DNA of 64,000 nt from Spyradocola merdavium (GTDB lineage: Bacteria; Bacillota; Clostridia; Christensenellales; UBA1750): NCBI GenBank assembly GCA_018711265.1, contig DVIM01000026.1, positions 14,038-78,037 of the forward strand, written 5' to 3'. The notes under the pieces are model-generated. The model was given only the letters and a program-made list of their open reading frames with translations, had not been told where the DNA came from and searched no databases. Shown here one piece after another: positions 31,626 to 40,452 of this stretch (position 1 is its first letter; every line of letters begins with the position of its first letter). Made by a program: the position numbers and the translations under genes.

Positions 31626-32171
31626 TTACGCATACATTTTCGGGCTGAGGATGCAGACGTCCGGCAGGTTGCGGTAGTGTTCCGCATAGTCCAGGCCGTA
31701 GCCGACCACGAACTCGTCCGGAATGGTGAAGCCGATGTAGTCCGCCTGGAGCTCCACGCGGCGGCGCTCCGGCTTATCCAGGAGCGTGAGCAGCTTCAGG
31801 GACGCGGGCCCGCGCGTGCGCAGGTTGTCCTTGAGGTAGCTCATGGACATGCCGCTGTCCACGATGTCCTCGACGATGAGCACGTCCTTGCCCTCGATGC
31901 CGTGGTCCAGGTCCTTGAGGATCCGCACAACGCCCGAGGACTTCGTCGAGGAGCCGTAGCTCGAGATGGCCATAAAGTCGATGGAACAGGGAATGGTCAA
32001 GCGCCGGAGCAGGTCCGCAAAGACCGCGACCGCGCCCTTGAGGATGCAGACGACCAGCAGGTCGTGCCCCGCGTAGTCCGCATTGACGCGCGCGGCCAGT
32101 TCGTCCAGCCGCTTTTGAATCTCTTCATTGGAAATGAGTACGCGCTCGATCTCGTCCTTCGAATACTCCAT
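31626..32171 (-). CDS. hpt: hypoxanthine phosphoribosyltransferase
   Basis: Purine salvage: hypoxanthine (or guanine) plus PRPP to IMP/GMP. VCILKGAVAVFADL (residues 41-54) and VLIVEDIVDSGMSM (the PRPP loop) are clear; DFMAISSYGSSTKSSG precedes it and PDEFVVGYGLDY binds the base. 181 residues, normal. Sits in the standard tilS-hpt-ftsH order; 4 bases after tilS. Confidence 0.96.
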   Translation of the reverse strand: MEYSKDEIERVLISNEEIQKRLDELAARVNADYAGHDLLVVCILKGAVAVFADLLRRLTIPCSIDFMAISSYGSSTKSSGVVRILKDLDHGIEGKDVLIVEDIVDSGMSMSYLKDNLRTRGPASLKLLTLLDKPERRRVELQADYIGFTIPDEFVVGYGLDYAEHYRNLPDVCILSPKMYA

Positions 32172-32175
32172 ACGT

Positions 32176-33471
32176 CTACTCCTTCGGTTTTCTATATTGA
32201 ATGGTCAGGGCCCGCGCGCTGTTGGGACCGATGGCGCAGGCGGCGCTCGGCGCGACGCCCGCCACCCAGACGATCTCCTCTCCGCATGTCAGGACCGGCA
32301 CGCGGCCGCGCAGCGCGCGCGGCACCTTTTGATCGGTAAAAATGTCGCTGAGCTTCTTGGTTCCGCCGCCCAGCAGGCGCACCCGGTCGCCCGCGCGCCG
32401 CGCGCGCACGGCGAGGCCGGCCGACGCCGCGTCCGCGTCCAGGACCTGCGCATCGCGCCCCAGGTCCAGGCACGGGGGCACCGCCCCGACGCGCAGGGAA
32501 AAGCAGCCGAACGGCGTCTCGTTTTCCCCCAGGTGCAGCGGGATGGATTCCATGGGCGCTTCGCCTGGAACGGGCCGCACACCCTGCGCATCCCGCTCCA
32601 GCAGCGCCCCGCAGAGGCTGGCACGCTTGCCGGCCCCGAGGGAAAAGAGCCCCTCCAGCCGGTCCACGTCCGCCTGCCCCGCCTCCCGCAGGCCCAGGCG
32701 CACGAGGTATTCGTGCAGCACCGCGCCGCGCAGGCCGGGATGCAGGTCGCGCACGTCGGAAAGCGCGTCCCCGCGCATCCGCTCCCGCAGGACGGAGTCC
32801 GCCTGCTGCGCGATGTAGTCGCTCTGGTCGCGGCTCAGGGCCGCGAGGCGGGCGATGGCCTCCACCGCGCGGGGGTTGAGGGTCTCCAGGCGCGGGATCA
32901 CCTCGTGCCGCACGTAGTTTCGCGCAAAAGCGGTGTCCGCATTCGTCTCGTCCTGCACAAAGGGCAGTCCCTTTTCCTGTGCATAGCGCAGGATCTCCGC
33001 GCGCGAAAAGGGCAGCAGCGGCCGCAGGAGGTCCCCCTCCTCTTCGCGCATCCCGGAAAGCCCCCGCGGCGAGGACCCGCGCACCAGGTGCAGGAGCACG
33101 GTCTCGGCCTGGTCGTTGCGGTGGTGGGCCGTGAGGATGCAGTCCAGGCCGCGCCTGCGCTTCTCCTCCCGGAGGAAGGCGTAGCGCAGGTCCCTGGCGG
33201 TTTCCTCCAGCCCGCGGCCGCTCGCGCGCGCCCTGGCGGGAACGTCTACATGCGCAACCGCCAACGGCACGCCGAGCCGGGCGCAGAGCGCCTCGACAAA
33301 GGCGCAGTCCCGTTGGGAGTTCTCCCCCCGCATGCCGTGCTCGACGTGCGCGGCGACGACCTGCGCCCGCAGCGCCAGCAGGAGATGCAGCAGCACCACG
33401 GAGTCCACGCCGCCCGAGAGCGCCACCAGGGCGCTGCGCCCCTTCAGGCATTCCGCAACGTGTTCCCGCAC
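32176..33471 (-). CDS. tilS: tRNA(Ile)-lysidine synthetase
   Basis: Converts C34 of the CAU tRNA-Ile to lysidine so that AUA is read. LSGGVDSVVLLHLL (residues 18-31) is the PP-loop; HVEHGMRGENSQRD and CILTAHHRNDQAETVLLHLVRGS follow in order, then the C-terminal TilS domain with RRAGDRVRLLGGGTKKLSDIF. 431 residues. GTG start with GGAGGG upstream. First gene of the operon. Confidence 0.93.
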   Translation of the reverse strand: MREHVAECLKGRSALVALSGGVDSVVLLHLLLALRAQVVAAHVEHGMRGENSQRDCAFVEALCARLGVPLAVAHVDVPARARASGRGLEETARDLRYAFLREEKRRRGLDCILTAHHRNDQAETVLLHLVRGSSPRGLSGMREEEGDLLRPLLPFSRAEILRYAQEKGLPFVQDETNADTAFARNYVRHEVIPRLETLNPRAVEAIARLAALSRDQSDYIAQQADSVLRERMRGDALSDVRDLHPGLRGAVLHEYLVRLGLREAGQADVDRLEGLFSLGAGKRASLCGALLERDAQGVRPVPGEAPMESIPLHLGENETPFGCFSLRVGAVPPCLDLGRDAQVLDADAASAGLAVRARRAGDRVRLLGGGTKKLSDIFTDQKVPRALRGRVPVLTCGEEIVWVAGVAPSAACAIGPNSARALTIQYRKPKE

Positions 33472-33505
33472 CGCCTTGCCCTCCTATGGAATCAATCAGT
33501 TTCTA

Positions 33506-33534
33506 ATTTTATATGGACTGCAAAGATATTTCAA
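33506..33534 (-). promoter_or_regulatory. promoter of tilS-hpt-ftsH
   Basis: Minus strand TTGAAA (33529-33534), 17 bases, TAAAAT (33506-33511) in an AT-rich gap. Confidence 0.6.
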
Positions 33535-33561
33535 GCCCTGAATCAAATTGTTTGGTTTTTT

Positions 33562-34029
33562 TTAACCGCCGGCCTCCCGCGCGGCCTCTTCCTCGCGCAG
33601 GGCGCGCTCCATGTTCCGGGCGACGCGGCGCATGTACTCCTCAAACTGCGCGCGCTCCTCGGCGGAAAACCCGTCCAGCAGCTCCGCGGCGACGCGGCCG
33701 ACCTGCCGCTCGCCCATCTCGCACATGCGCTTCCCCTCCTCGGAGAGGTGCACGCGCAGGATGCGCTGGTCCCGTCCGTCCATCTCGCGCTCGATGAGCC
33801 CGGCGCGCTCCATGCGCTTTAAGGTGACCGTCATCGTCGCCGGCGAGAGGTTCAGCGCGCGCGCCATCTCCTTTTGGCTCATGCCGTCGCGCTTGTGCAG
33901 CAGGGCCATGATCGGCGGCTGCCCGCGGTAGAGTCCCACCTCTGCAAGCTGGGCCTGCATGCGGCTGTAGTACAGGCGCACCACGCGCGCAAACTCCACC
34001 TCAAACTGCATCATCAAGTCTTCTTCCAT
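33562..34029 (-). CDS. MarR-family transcriptional regulator
   Basis: 155 residues with a winged helix: QPPIMALLHKRDGMSQKEMARALNLSPATMTVTLKRMERAGLIER, split over residues about 38-83, holds the DNA-binding helices, and the wing is DGRDQRILRVHLSEEG. N- and C-terminal helices form the dimer. Start at 34027-34029 with GAGGAGGAG upstream. No obvious target gene next to it apart from itself (see the palindrome in its promoter). Ligand unknown. Confidence 0.88.
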   Translation of the reverse strand: MEEDLMMQFEVEFARVVRLYYSRMQAQLAEVGLYRGQPPIMALLHKRDGMSQKEMARALNLSPATMTVTLKRMERAGLIEREMDGRDQRILRVHLSEEGKRMCEMGERQVGRVAAELLDGFSAEERAQFEEYMRRVARNMERALREEEAAREAGG

Positions 34030-34066
34030 CGCTCCTCCTCCTCGCATCGGGAGTTTATTTTCGCGT

Positions 34067-34107
34067 CTAACAATTCGTAGTCTAATCTTTCGGGGGGATT
34101 TTGTCAA
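34067..34107 (-). promoter_or_regulatory. MarR gene promoter with overlapping palindrome
   Basis: TTGACA (34102-34107), 17 bases, TAGACT (34079-34084). The palindrome CTAnnAATTnnTAG at 34067-34080 overlaps the -10 and start region: a likely autoregulatory operator. Confidence 0.6.
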
Positions 34108-34146
34108 CCAAAATCTTTTGGGAAGCGGGGTTTTCCCGCCCGAGGG

Positions 34147-34191
34147 GAAAAAAAGGGACCCCCGACGCAAAGCAAACGCGGCGGAGGTCCC
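34147..34191 (-). terminator. terminator of pstCAB-phoU
   Basis: Arms 34155-34168 and 34177-34191 (GGGACC..CCG / CGG..GGTCCC), then seven T on the minus strand. Confidence 0.8.
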
Positions 34192-34219
34192 TCCTGTTTC
34201 CAAATCGCGGCCCGTGGCC

Positions 34220-34870
34220 TCAGACGATGATGTCGCTGTCCTGCTCCCCAACGAAGTAGAGCCACCAGCGCGCCCAGTTGACGATGTGGTCGCCCACGTG
34301 CTCGATGTACTGGGCGACGTTCACAGCGGTCATGACGTCGCTGTCCTGCGAGCGCAGGCCGCTCTGGCGCGTGATGCACTCGCGGTAGATCTGCTCGTAG
34401 AGCACGTCGACCTCGTCGTCCATGGTGAGGACGTTGCGCACGGCGTCGGTGCTCTCGTTGAGGGAGCTGGCGAGCATCCGCTCAAACATGGTGGCGGTGC
34501 GCTCACTCATGCGGTAGATGTCCTCGAGCAGCAGCACCTTTCCATACTGCGTGCGCAGGATGCAGCGGCCGATGGCCGCGGCCTGGTACCCGATGCGCTC
34601 CATCTCGTCCGCCAAGTGGATGATGTAAAACAGCCTGCGCAGGTCCACCGCGACCGGGTGCTGGGTGGCGATCATGCGCATCACGCGCTCGTTGAGCGCC
34701 ATGCGCATGGACCGGATGCGCTGGTCCTGTTCCAGAACGCGCTCCACAACCGTAAAGTCCCGGCGGCGCACGGCGTCCATGACATCCTGCAGCGTTTCGG
34801 ACGCAAGGTTGCACATGTGGATGCTGTCGCGCTGAATGTCGCGCATTTCCTGATCATAGATGCTACGCAT
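34220..34870 (-). CDS. phoU: phosphate signalling protein PhoU
   Basis: 216 residues, two three-helix bundle repeats. Typical PhoU pieces: an N-terminal helix with CNLASETLQDVMDAV, VLEQDQRIRSM with the acidic metal-binding positions, ATQHPVAVDLRRLFYIIHLADEMERIGYQA in the middle and HVGDHIVNWARW at the end. It damps PhoR signalling in response to the Pst complex. Lies 53 bases after pstB and ends the operon. Confidence 0.92.
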   Translation of the reverse strand: MRSIYDQEMRDIQRDSIHMCNLASETLQDVMDAVRRRDFTVVERVLEQDQRIRSMRMALNERVMRMIATQHPVAVDLRRLFYIIHLADEMERIGYQAAAIGRCILRTQYGKVLLLEDIYRMSERTATMFERMLASSLNESTDAVRNVLTMDDEVDVLYEQIYRECITRQSGLRSQDSDVMTAVNVAQYIEHVGDHIVNWARWWLYFVGEQDSDIIV

Positions 34871-34923
34871 AAGAACCGTACTCCTATTGCCAATTCAAAA
34901 CTCTTCCAGCCCGCCGCATGCGC

Positions 34924-35670
34924 TCATGCAAACCGGGAACTGATGAACTGCTCCGTGTGCAGGTGCTGCGGGTGGTAGAACAGGTCGCTCGTGCGGCCCC
35001 ACTCGAGCACCGTGCCGTCCTCCATCATGGCCGTCTCCTCCGCGATGCGGCCCGCCATCTGGGGCGAGTGCACGGCCACGACCATCGTGCACTCCTTGCG
35101 CAGGGAGAAGAGCATGTCCTCCACCTTGATGCTGGTCATGGCGTCCAGCAGGCGCGTGGGCTCGTCCAGCAGCAGCAGGCCCGGCCGCAGCGCGAGCGCC
35201 CGCGCGATGCACGTCAGCTGCGCCTGGCCGCGCGTCAGGCGCGAGGAGTCCGTGTAGAGCATGTCGCGGAACTCCTTGTAGATCTCCATGCGGCGCAGCG
35301 TCTCCTCCGCGCGCTCCTCGAGGGCCTGCTTTTTGCGGATGCCCTGCAGGCGCAGCCCGGCGGTGATGTTGTGCAGCACCGTGCCCGCAAAGAGGACGGG
35401 CTCGGTGAAGACCATGCCCACGCGCCTGCGCAGGTCGTTGGGCTCCTGCATGAAGATGGAGCTGTTGTCCAGCATGATGCGGCCGCTGACCACGCAGCCG
35501 CGCTGCTCGGCCATGCGGTTGATCACGCGCAGGAAGGTGGACTTTCCGCTCCCGGTCTTGCCCATCAGGGCGAGCACGTGCCCGGCCTGCGCCGTCACCG
35601 CCACGTCGTGCAGGACGACCTTGTCCTCCAGCGTCGCGTTGAGATCCTCTACCACCAGTTGTATCGGCAA
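34924..35670 (-). CDS. pstB: PstB-like ABC ATPase with altered motifs
   Basis: 248 residues from a TTG (35668-35670) with GGGAGGAAG before it. Walker A GKTGSGKST and Walker B LLLLDEPT are intact and the H-loop His (AVHSPQ) is kept. Two motifs differ from typical PstB: the Q-loop reads MVFTEP where PstB has MVFQKP (Gln lost), and the signature reads LTRGQAQ instead of LSGGQQQ. The coding start overlaps pstA by 22 bases. Identity as PstB rests on order (pstC-pstA-this-phoU after phoPR). ATPase activity may be reduced, so a sensing role is possible. Confidence 0.82.
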   Translation of the reverse strand: MPIQLVVEDLNATLEDKVVLHDVAVTAQAGHVLALMGKTGSGKSTFLRVINRMAEQRGCVVSGRIMLDNSSIFMQEPNDLRRRVGMVFTEPVLFAGTVLHNITAGLRLQGIRKKQALEERAEETLRRMEIYKEFRDMLYTDSSRLTRGQAQLTCIARALALRPGLLLLDEPTRLLDAMTSIKVEDMLFSLRKECTMVVAVHSPQMAGRIAEETAMMEDGTVLEWGRTSDLFYHPQHLHTEQFISSRFA

Positions 35671-36443
35671 TTGGCTTCCTCCCCTTCGCTTCTCCACCGG
35701 CGCGTGGTCGTCAGGCGCAGCAGGATCATCAGCGCCGCAAGGCCGAAGGCCAGCACCGCCGCGTCCTCCCGGCCGAGCCAGGCCAGGCGGAACAGTTCCG
35801 TGGCCAGCACCTGGTCCGGCATCACCGCGCCCATGAGCGTGAGCAGCGCCGTCGCCTCGCACAGGATGCGCTCCACCAGGCGCAGGCTCGCCCGAACGAT
35901 CTGCGGCAGGGCCTGCGGCAGCACCACGAGGCCCAGCACCGCCATGCGCCGCCCGCCCAGGGCCTCCCCGGCCATGCGGTACTTTTCCGGCACGGCGCGC
36001 AGCGCCGCGTCCACGCGCGAAATCATAAAGGGCAAACACATCACCGTCAGCAGGGCCGCCATGGACCAGATGCTGCCGTGCGCCTGCGCATTGCCGCTGA
36101 TGAGCCAGTTCCCCAGCAACCCCACCAGCACCGCGGGCACGCGCGACAGGCCCTTGAGGAAGCGCTGCACCCTGCCCAGCGCCAATCCGTGCAGGTATTC
36201 GTACATCCACAGCGTGATCAGCAGGGAGATGGGCAGCACCAGCGCCAGCACCAGCAGCAGCACCTGCAGGGTCTTGGCGATCACCGCCTCGATCCCCGGC
36301 AGAACGCCCCAGGACCGCAGCAGCGCCGTGACCGCGTCAAACGCCAAGCGCAGGAGCGGCAGCGCCAGCATGGCCACCGCGCCCAGCGCAAGGAGAATGG
36401 TCACGGCAAGAAAAATGTTATTGCGCAGCTTTCTTTTTTCCAT
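35649..36443 (-). CDS. pstA: phosphate ABC transporter permease PstA, divergent
   Basis: 264 residues, about six membrane helices (first at 12-35). The EAA loop is present as AGEALGGRRMAVLGLVVLPQALPQI, and the following LRLVERILCEATALL corresponds to the ARAIGETAPL segment of PstA: Arg and Glu are kept, GET is CEA. More divergent than housekeeping PstA. Starts inside pstC (26-base overlap) and overlaps pstB. Confidence 0.82.
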   Translation of the reverse strand: MEKRKLRNNIFLAVTILLALGAVAMLALPLLRLAFDAVTALLRSWGVLPGIEAVIAKTLQVLLLVLALVLPISLLITLWMYEYLHGLALGRVQRFLKGLSRVPAVLVGLLGNWLISGNAQAHGSIWSMAALLTVMCLPFMISRVDAALRAVPEKYRMAGEALGGRRMAVLGLVVLPQALPQIVRASLRLVERILCEATALLTLMGAVMPDQVLATELFRLAWLGREDAAVLAFGLAALMILLRLTTTRRWRSEGEEANCRYNWW

Positions 36444-37230
36444 GCCTGCCTCCCTCCAAGCTGAACGAGATCACCGCATTGACGAGCACGATCAGCGCCG
36501 TCAGGAGCGCGGCCAGCAGGATCGCGTAGCGCGCGCTTCCGGGCACGCCCGTAACGCCCGCGGTCTGCATCAGCGCCGTGACCAGCGTATCCTCTCCCCC
36601 GCCGTAGGCGGACAGGACCAACAAAATGGCAACGCCCTCGCCCATGCACCGGGACATCATCCGCAGCGCGACGCTCAGGTAGCTGCGCCGGGCCAGGGGA
36701 AAGACCGTATGCAGAATCGTCTCATAGATATACGCGCCCATGGCCTGCGCAGCCTCCACAGCCGGGTAGTGCTGCTCGTTGATCTGGGTCAGCTCCAGCG
36801 TGTGGCGCATCAGGCTCATGAGGATGAGCGTGACCGTAACCCCCCACCACGCCGAGGGAATCACCGGCACAAAGTACCGCAGCGAGAGATAGCCAAAGAC
36901 CACCGCCGGGATCGCCGAAACGCCCGAAACCGCGCTGCGCGCCGCGTGCAGCCACCGGGGCTTGAGCAGAAAGGCGATCCCCGCCGCCAGCGCCCAGGCC
37001 AGCGGAAACGAAAGGGCCACCGCCGCCGCGGCCGTGGACACCGTAAAACCCGTCAGCCGCAGCCCCTGCGGCACAAGGGACCACACGCTCTGCAGGACGT
37101 CGCCCGCCGAAGCCCGTTCCATCAGGAGAATCCCCAGCAGAAAGACCAGCGCGCATCCCGTCAGCAAAAAGGCGAACGTCCCGCCCAACCACGCGCCAAA
37201 GCGCATCAAGTTTTCCCATGCTCTCTTCAT
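36418..37230 (-). CDS. pstC: phosphate ABC transporter permease PstC, divergent
   Basis: 270 residues, six membrane helices. SGVSAIPAVVFGYLSLRYFVPVI fits the PstC AGIPSVVYG helix; the EAA loop is VEAAQAMGAYIYETILHTVFPLARRS; SRCMGEGVAI replaces RALGETMAV, keeping Arg and Glu. Start at ATG 37228-37230, preceded by GGAGGG. No pstS gene lies before it, which is where one is expected. Confidence 0.82.
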   Translation of the reverse strand: MKRAWENLMRFGAWLGGTFAFLLTGCALVFLLGILLMERASAGDVLQSVWSLVPQGLRLTGFTVSTAAAAVALSFPLAWALAAGIAFLLKPRWLHAARSAVSGVSAIPAVVFGYLSLRYFVPVIPSAWWGVTVTLILMSLMRHTLELTQINEQHYPAVEAAQAMGAYIYETILHTVFPLARRSYLSVALRMMSRCMGEGVAILLVLSAYGGGEDTLVTALMQTAGVTGVPGSARYAILLAALLTALIVLVNAVISFSLEGGRHGKKKAAQ

Positions 37231-37274
37231 GCGCCCTCCGACCTCGCGGCCCAAGTCGGCCGCATTGTTTACAT

Positions 37275-37310
37275 TTTATTGTATAAAAAATTGGTCGTTT
37301 TCACAACCGG
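37275..37310 (-). promoter_or_regulatory. promoter of pstCAB-phoU
   Basis: Minus strand TTGTGA, 17 bases, TACAAT in an AT-rich stretch (about 37276-37304). Upstream ATATTTAACCTTTGG might hold PhoP half-sites (TTTAAC resembles TTAACA), unproven. Confidence 0.45.
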
Positions 37311-37360
37311 CCAAAGGTTAAATATGGGCTAAATCGTTCCAGTCCATGTGACAGACAGCA

Positions 37361-37390
37361 AAGGAGCGGTCCACATTGTGGAACCGCTCC
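37361..37390 (-). terminator. terminator after phoR
   Basis: GGAGCGGTTCCAC / GTGGACCGCTCC stem (37363-37390) followed by TTTGCT on the minus strand, ten bases past the phoR stop; separates phoPR from pst. Confidence 0.7.
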
Positions 37391-37399
37391 CAACATTCG

Positions 37400-39115
37400 T
37401 CACGAAGAGGCATCTTCCCTGGCGTAGGGCAAAGTCACGGTGAACTCCGTGCCCACGTTCAGCTCCGACTGCACGGTGATCTCGCCGTTCATGTCCATGA
37501 CGATGTGCTTGACGATGGCCAGGCCCAGGCCCGTTCCGCCCATGTTGCGGCTACGGCCCTTGTCCACCCGGTAGAAGCGCTCAAACAGGCGCGGGATGTG
37601 CTCCTGCGCGATGCCGATGCCCGTATCCTTGACGTGCAGGAGCACGTCTCTGCCCCTGCGCTCCACGCGCACGCGCACCTTGCCCCCGTCGAGCGTGTAC
37701 TTGATGGCGTTGTCGATGAGGTTGATGAGCAGCTGCTTGACGTGGTCGTCGTTGGCCTGGATGAAGGTGTCGTCCCCGGCGTCCACGGTGAGCTCGATGT
37801 TCTTCTGCTTGGCGCTGTTCTCCAGCATAAGGCAGACGTCCTCGGCGCGCTGGCCCAGGCTCAGGCGCTCGGTCGGCACGCGCACGCGCCCGTTCTCCAT
37901 GGAGGAGAGGGAGAGCACGTCGTTGATCAGGCGGGAGAGGCGGTCCGTCTCCATGGAGATGATGTCCAGGAAGCGCTTGGCCATCTCGGGGTTTTCGATG
38001 GCGCCGGCCTGCAGCGTCTCGACAAAGCCCTTGATCGAGGTCAGCGGCGTCTTGAGCTCGTGGGTGACGTTTGCGGCAAAGTCCGTGCGGATCTGCTCGA
38101 GGTTGCGGATCTCGGTGATGTCCTCCAGCAGGGCCACGGCGCCGATGGATTCGTTTTCATGCTCCAGGGGCGAGATGTAGAGGCGGATGAGGCGGTGCCG
38201 GGGCGCCGCGCGCACGGGTAGCTCGAGCGTGATGAGCTCCTCGTGCTCCATGGCCTCCTGCAGGATCGTCTCCAGGCGGGAGTTGCCGGTGGCCTCGAGC
38301 ACGTGCTTGCCCTCGACGCTGCCGGTGACGCCCAGCATGTGCTTGGCGGCGTTGTTCATCTGGACCACGTGCAGCTGGCCGTCCACGGCGATGAGGCCGT
38401 TGAGCATGTGGTCGATGATGGATTCCAGCTCTGCGCTCTTGTGCTGCAGCTTTTCCACGGTCTCCTGCAGGCGCGTGTTCATGGACTGCAGGGTGCGCAG
38501 GAGCTGGTTGAGCTCCGCATAGCCGTCGATGCGGAGGTTGACGTTGTAGTTTCCGTCGATGATGGCCTGTGCCGCCTTGGAGATCTGGTTGATCGGGGTG
38601 ACGATGCGCCTGGCCAGCGCAAAGGAGAGGTAGATGCACACCACGAGCACCAGCATCATCAGCGCGGCGAACAGCCCCCAGTTCCCGTGGCGGAAGACCA
38701 CCTGGCTGCGCGTGATGCGCAGGATCGTCCCGTCATCGTCCAGGACGGATACGGCGATCTGCATCTGCGCCAGCCGCCCCTGGAAGGAGATCTCCGTGCC
38801 CGTCCCATTGGCAAGAGCGGTCACGACATCGGGCTGGTCCAGGTAATAGCCCACCTGGCCGCTGGTGTCGTAGAGGATCTCCCCGCTGCGGTCCATGCGG
38901 GTCACCCGCGCGTTCATGAGCGCCGCAACGCGGTTCAGCGCGGCCTCGTCCTGTGCGGAGGCCGCGGCATAGCGCGCCGCGTTGAGCAGCTGCTCCTGAA
39001 GGATGCCCTGCTCCTCCTGCATGGTAATGCGCATCGAGAAAAAGGAGGCAAGCGCCACCACCAACAAAACCAGCGCGGACGCCGTCAGGACGATCCGCTG
39101 GTGCATGGATTTCAC
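37400..39115 (-). CDS. phoR: sensor histidine kinase PhoR
   Basis: 571 residues: membrane helix 1 (about 8-28), extracellular region, helix 2 (about 147-168), HAMP (RRIVTPINQISKAAQAI), PAS domain (ESIIDHMLNGLIAVDGQ), HisKA with VTHELKTPLTSIKG (phospho-acceptor His near 363), and HATPase with NLIDNAIKY, VKDTGIGI and GTGLGLAIVKH. This is the PhoR layout. GTG start overlaps the phoP stop by 4 bases. Phosphorylates PhoP when phosphate is scarce. Confidence 0.92.
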   Translation of the reverse strand: MKSMHQRIVLTASALVLLVVALASFFSMRITMQEEQGILQEQLLNAARYAAASAQDEAALNRVAALMNARVTRMDRSGEILYDTSGQVGYYLDQPDVVTALANGTGTEISFQGRLAQMQIAVSVLDDDGTILRITRSQVVFRHGNWGLFAALMMLVLVVCIYLSFALARRIVTPINQISKAAQAIIDGNYNVNLRIDGYAELNQLLRTLQSMNTRLQETVEKLQHKSAELESIIDHMLNGLIAVDGQLHVVQMNNAAKHMLGVTGSVEGKHVLEATGNSRLETILQEAMEHEELITLELPVRAAPRHRLIRLYISPLEHENESIGAVALLEDITEIRNLEQIRTDFAANVTHELKTPLTSIKGFVETLQAGAIENPEMAKRFLDIISMETDRLSRLINDVLSLSSMENGRVRVPTERLSLGQRAEDVCLMLENSAKQKNIELTVDAGDDTFIQANDDHVKQLLINLIDNAIKYTLDGGKVRVRVERRGRDVLLHVKDTGIGIAQEHIPRLFERFYRVDKGRSRNMGGTGLGLAIVKHIVMDMNGEITVQSELNVGTEFTVTLPYAREDASS

Positions 39116-39810
39116 GCTTCCTGCTCTCTGTCAACGAAGCGGTAGCCCACGCCTCTGACGGTTTCGATATAGGGCTCCTCGCCCAGCTTCTGGCGCAGGT
39201 GGCGGATGTGGACGTCGACCGTGCGCGTTTCGCCGTAGTACTCATAGCCCCAGATGCGGTCCAGCAGGAAGTCGCGGGTGAGCACCTTGCCGCGGCTGAG
39301 GACCAGCACCTTGAGGAGCTCGAACTCCTTGAGGGTGAGGGAGAGCTTTTCGCCGCCCTTGAACGCCTCGTAGTTCGTGATGTCGATCATGATGTCGCCG
39401 GAGCGCAGGGTCTGCGGCTCGCTCTCCTGCTGGGGCGCGACGCGGCGCAAGAGGGACTTGACGCGCGCGGCAAGCTCGCGCACGGAGAAGGGCTTGGTGA
39501 TGTAGTCGTCCGCGCCGAGCTCCAGGCCGAGGATCTTGTCCACCTCGTCTCCCCTTGCGGTGAGCATGATGATCGGGATGTTGCTGGTCATGCGGTCGCC
39601 CTTGAGGCGCCGGCAGACCTCCAGGCCGTCGATGCCGGGCAGCATGATGTCCAGCAGCACAAGGGACGGGCGCTCCACCTCGCAGCGCTTGAGCGCCTCT
39701 TCCCCGGTCAGGGCCGTGACCACGTGGTATCCGGCCGCCTTCAGGTTAAAAGAGATCAATTCCAGAATATGGACCTCATCATCCACTGCCAAGATGGTAT
39801 CACTGGGCAT
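39112..39810 (-). CDS. phoP: response regulator PhoP, OmpR family
   Basis: 232 residues. Receiver: DDEVH near 11, LVLLDIMLPGIDG with the phosphorylated Asp near 54, and ADDYITKPFS with the Lys near 105. OmpR winged helix: LTLKEFELLKVL, TRDFLLDRIWGYEY, TRTVDVHIRHLRQKLG, VRGVGYRF. AAAGGAGG upstream. 67 bases after nrdR, possibly co-transcribed. Confidence 0.92.
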   Translation of the reverse strand: MPSDTILAVDDEVHILELISFNLKAAGYHVVTALTGEEALKRCEVERPSLVLLDIMLPGIDGLEVCRRLKGDRMTSNIPIIMLTARGDEVDKILGLELGADDYITKPFSVRELAARVKSLLRRVAPQQESEPQTLRSGDIMIDITNYEAFKGGEKLSLTLKEFELLKVLVLSRGKVLTRDFLLDRIWGYEYYGETRTVDVHIRHLRQKLGEEPYIETVRGVGYRFVDREQEA

Positions 39811-39877
39811 GTGTAAAATACCTCCTTTACGTCATTCGTGCAAATCCAAGCGGAAGGGGATGGGGGGGGAAGGGCCG

Positions 39878-40339
39878 TCACTCCTTGGGCGTGCTCAGCA
39901 GGGACTTCAGTTCCTCCATGAAGGTGTTGATGTCGCAGAAGGAGCGGTAGACCGACGCAAAGCGGACATAGGCCACTTCGTCCAGGTTCCGCAGGCGTTC
40001 CATGACCATCTCCCCAATGCGGGACGAGGAAACCTCCCTCTCCAAGGAGTTGTAGATCTGCTGTTCGACGTCGCGCACGAGCGCGTCGACGTCGCCCATG
40101 GCCACCGGCCGCTTTTCGCAGGCCTTGATGAGGCCGCGGCGGATCTTGTCCGCGTCAAAGGCCTCCCGGGAACCGTCTTTTTTGATCACCATGATCTGCA
40201 CGTTCTCGATTTTCTCATACGTTGTGAACCTGCGCCCGCAGTTGACGCACTCGCGCCGCCGGCGGATGGCCAGGCCCTCGTCGGTGGGGCGGGAATCGAT
40301 CACGCGGCTCTCGGTGGAATTGCAGTACATGCACTTCAT
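39878..40339 (-). CDS. nrdR: transcriptional repressor NrdR
   Basis: 153 residues: zinc ribbon MKCMYC...CVNCGRRF (residues 3-35) and an ATP-cone domain (VIKKDGSREAFDADKIRRGL, residues about 47-66). Represses ribonucleotide reductase genes when dATP is high. Start at the ATG 40337-40339; the GTG 12 bases upstream lies in the GAGGTGAAGGG site. Gene order sigG-ylmC-nrdR is common in Clostridia. Confidence 0.95.
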   Translation of the reverse strand: MKCMYCNSTESRVIDSRPTDEGLAIRRRRECVNCGRRFTTYEKIENVQIMVIKKDGSREAFDADKIRRGLIKACEKRPVAMGDVDALVRDVEQQIYNSLEREVSSSRIGEMVMERLRNLDEVAYVRFASVYRSFCDINTFMEELKSLLSTPKE

Positions 40340-40423
40340 TGAACCCTTCACCTCGCTGGCGGCCCTCTGCCCGCTTCAAAAAACGGGCGCAACCAAACGA
40401 ACGGTCATTCGCCGCCGTCTACT

Positions 40424-40452
40424 ATTATATCTCTTTTTTCATCCACCGTAAA
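40424..40452 (-). promoter_or_regulatory. strong promoter before nrdR (and perhaps phoPR)
   Basis: TTTACG (40447-40452), 17 bases, TATAAT (40424-40429) on the minus strand. No clear NrdR box was seen. Confidence 0.7.
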
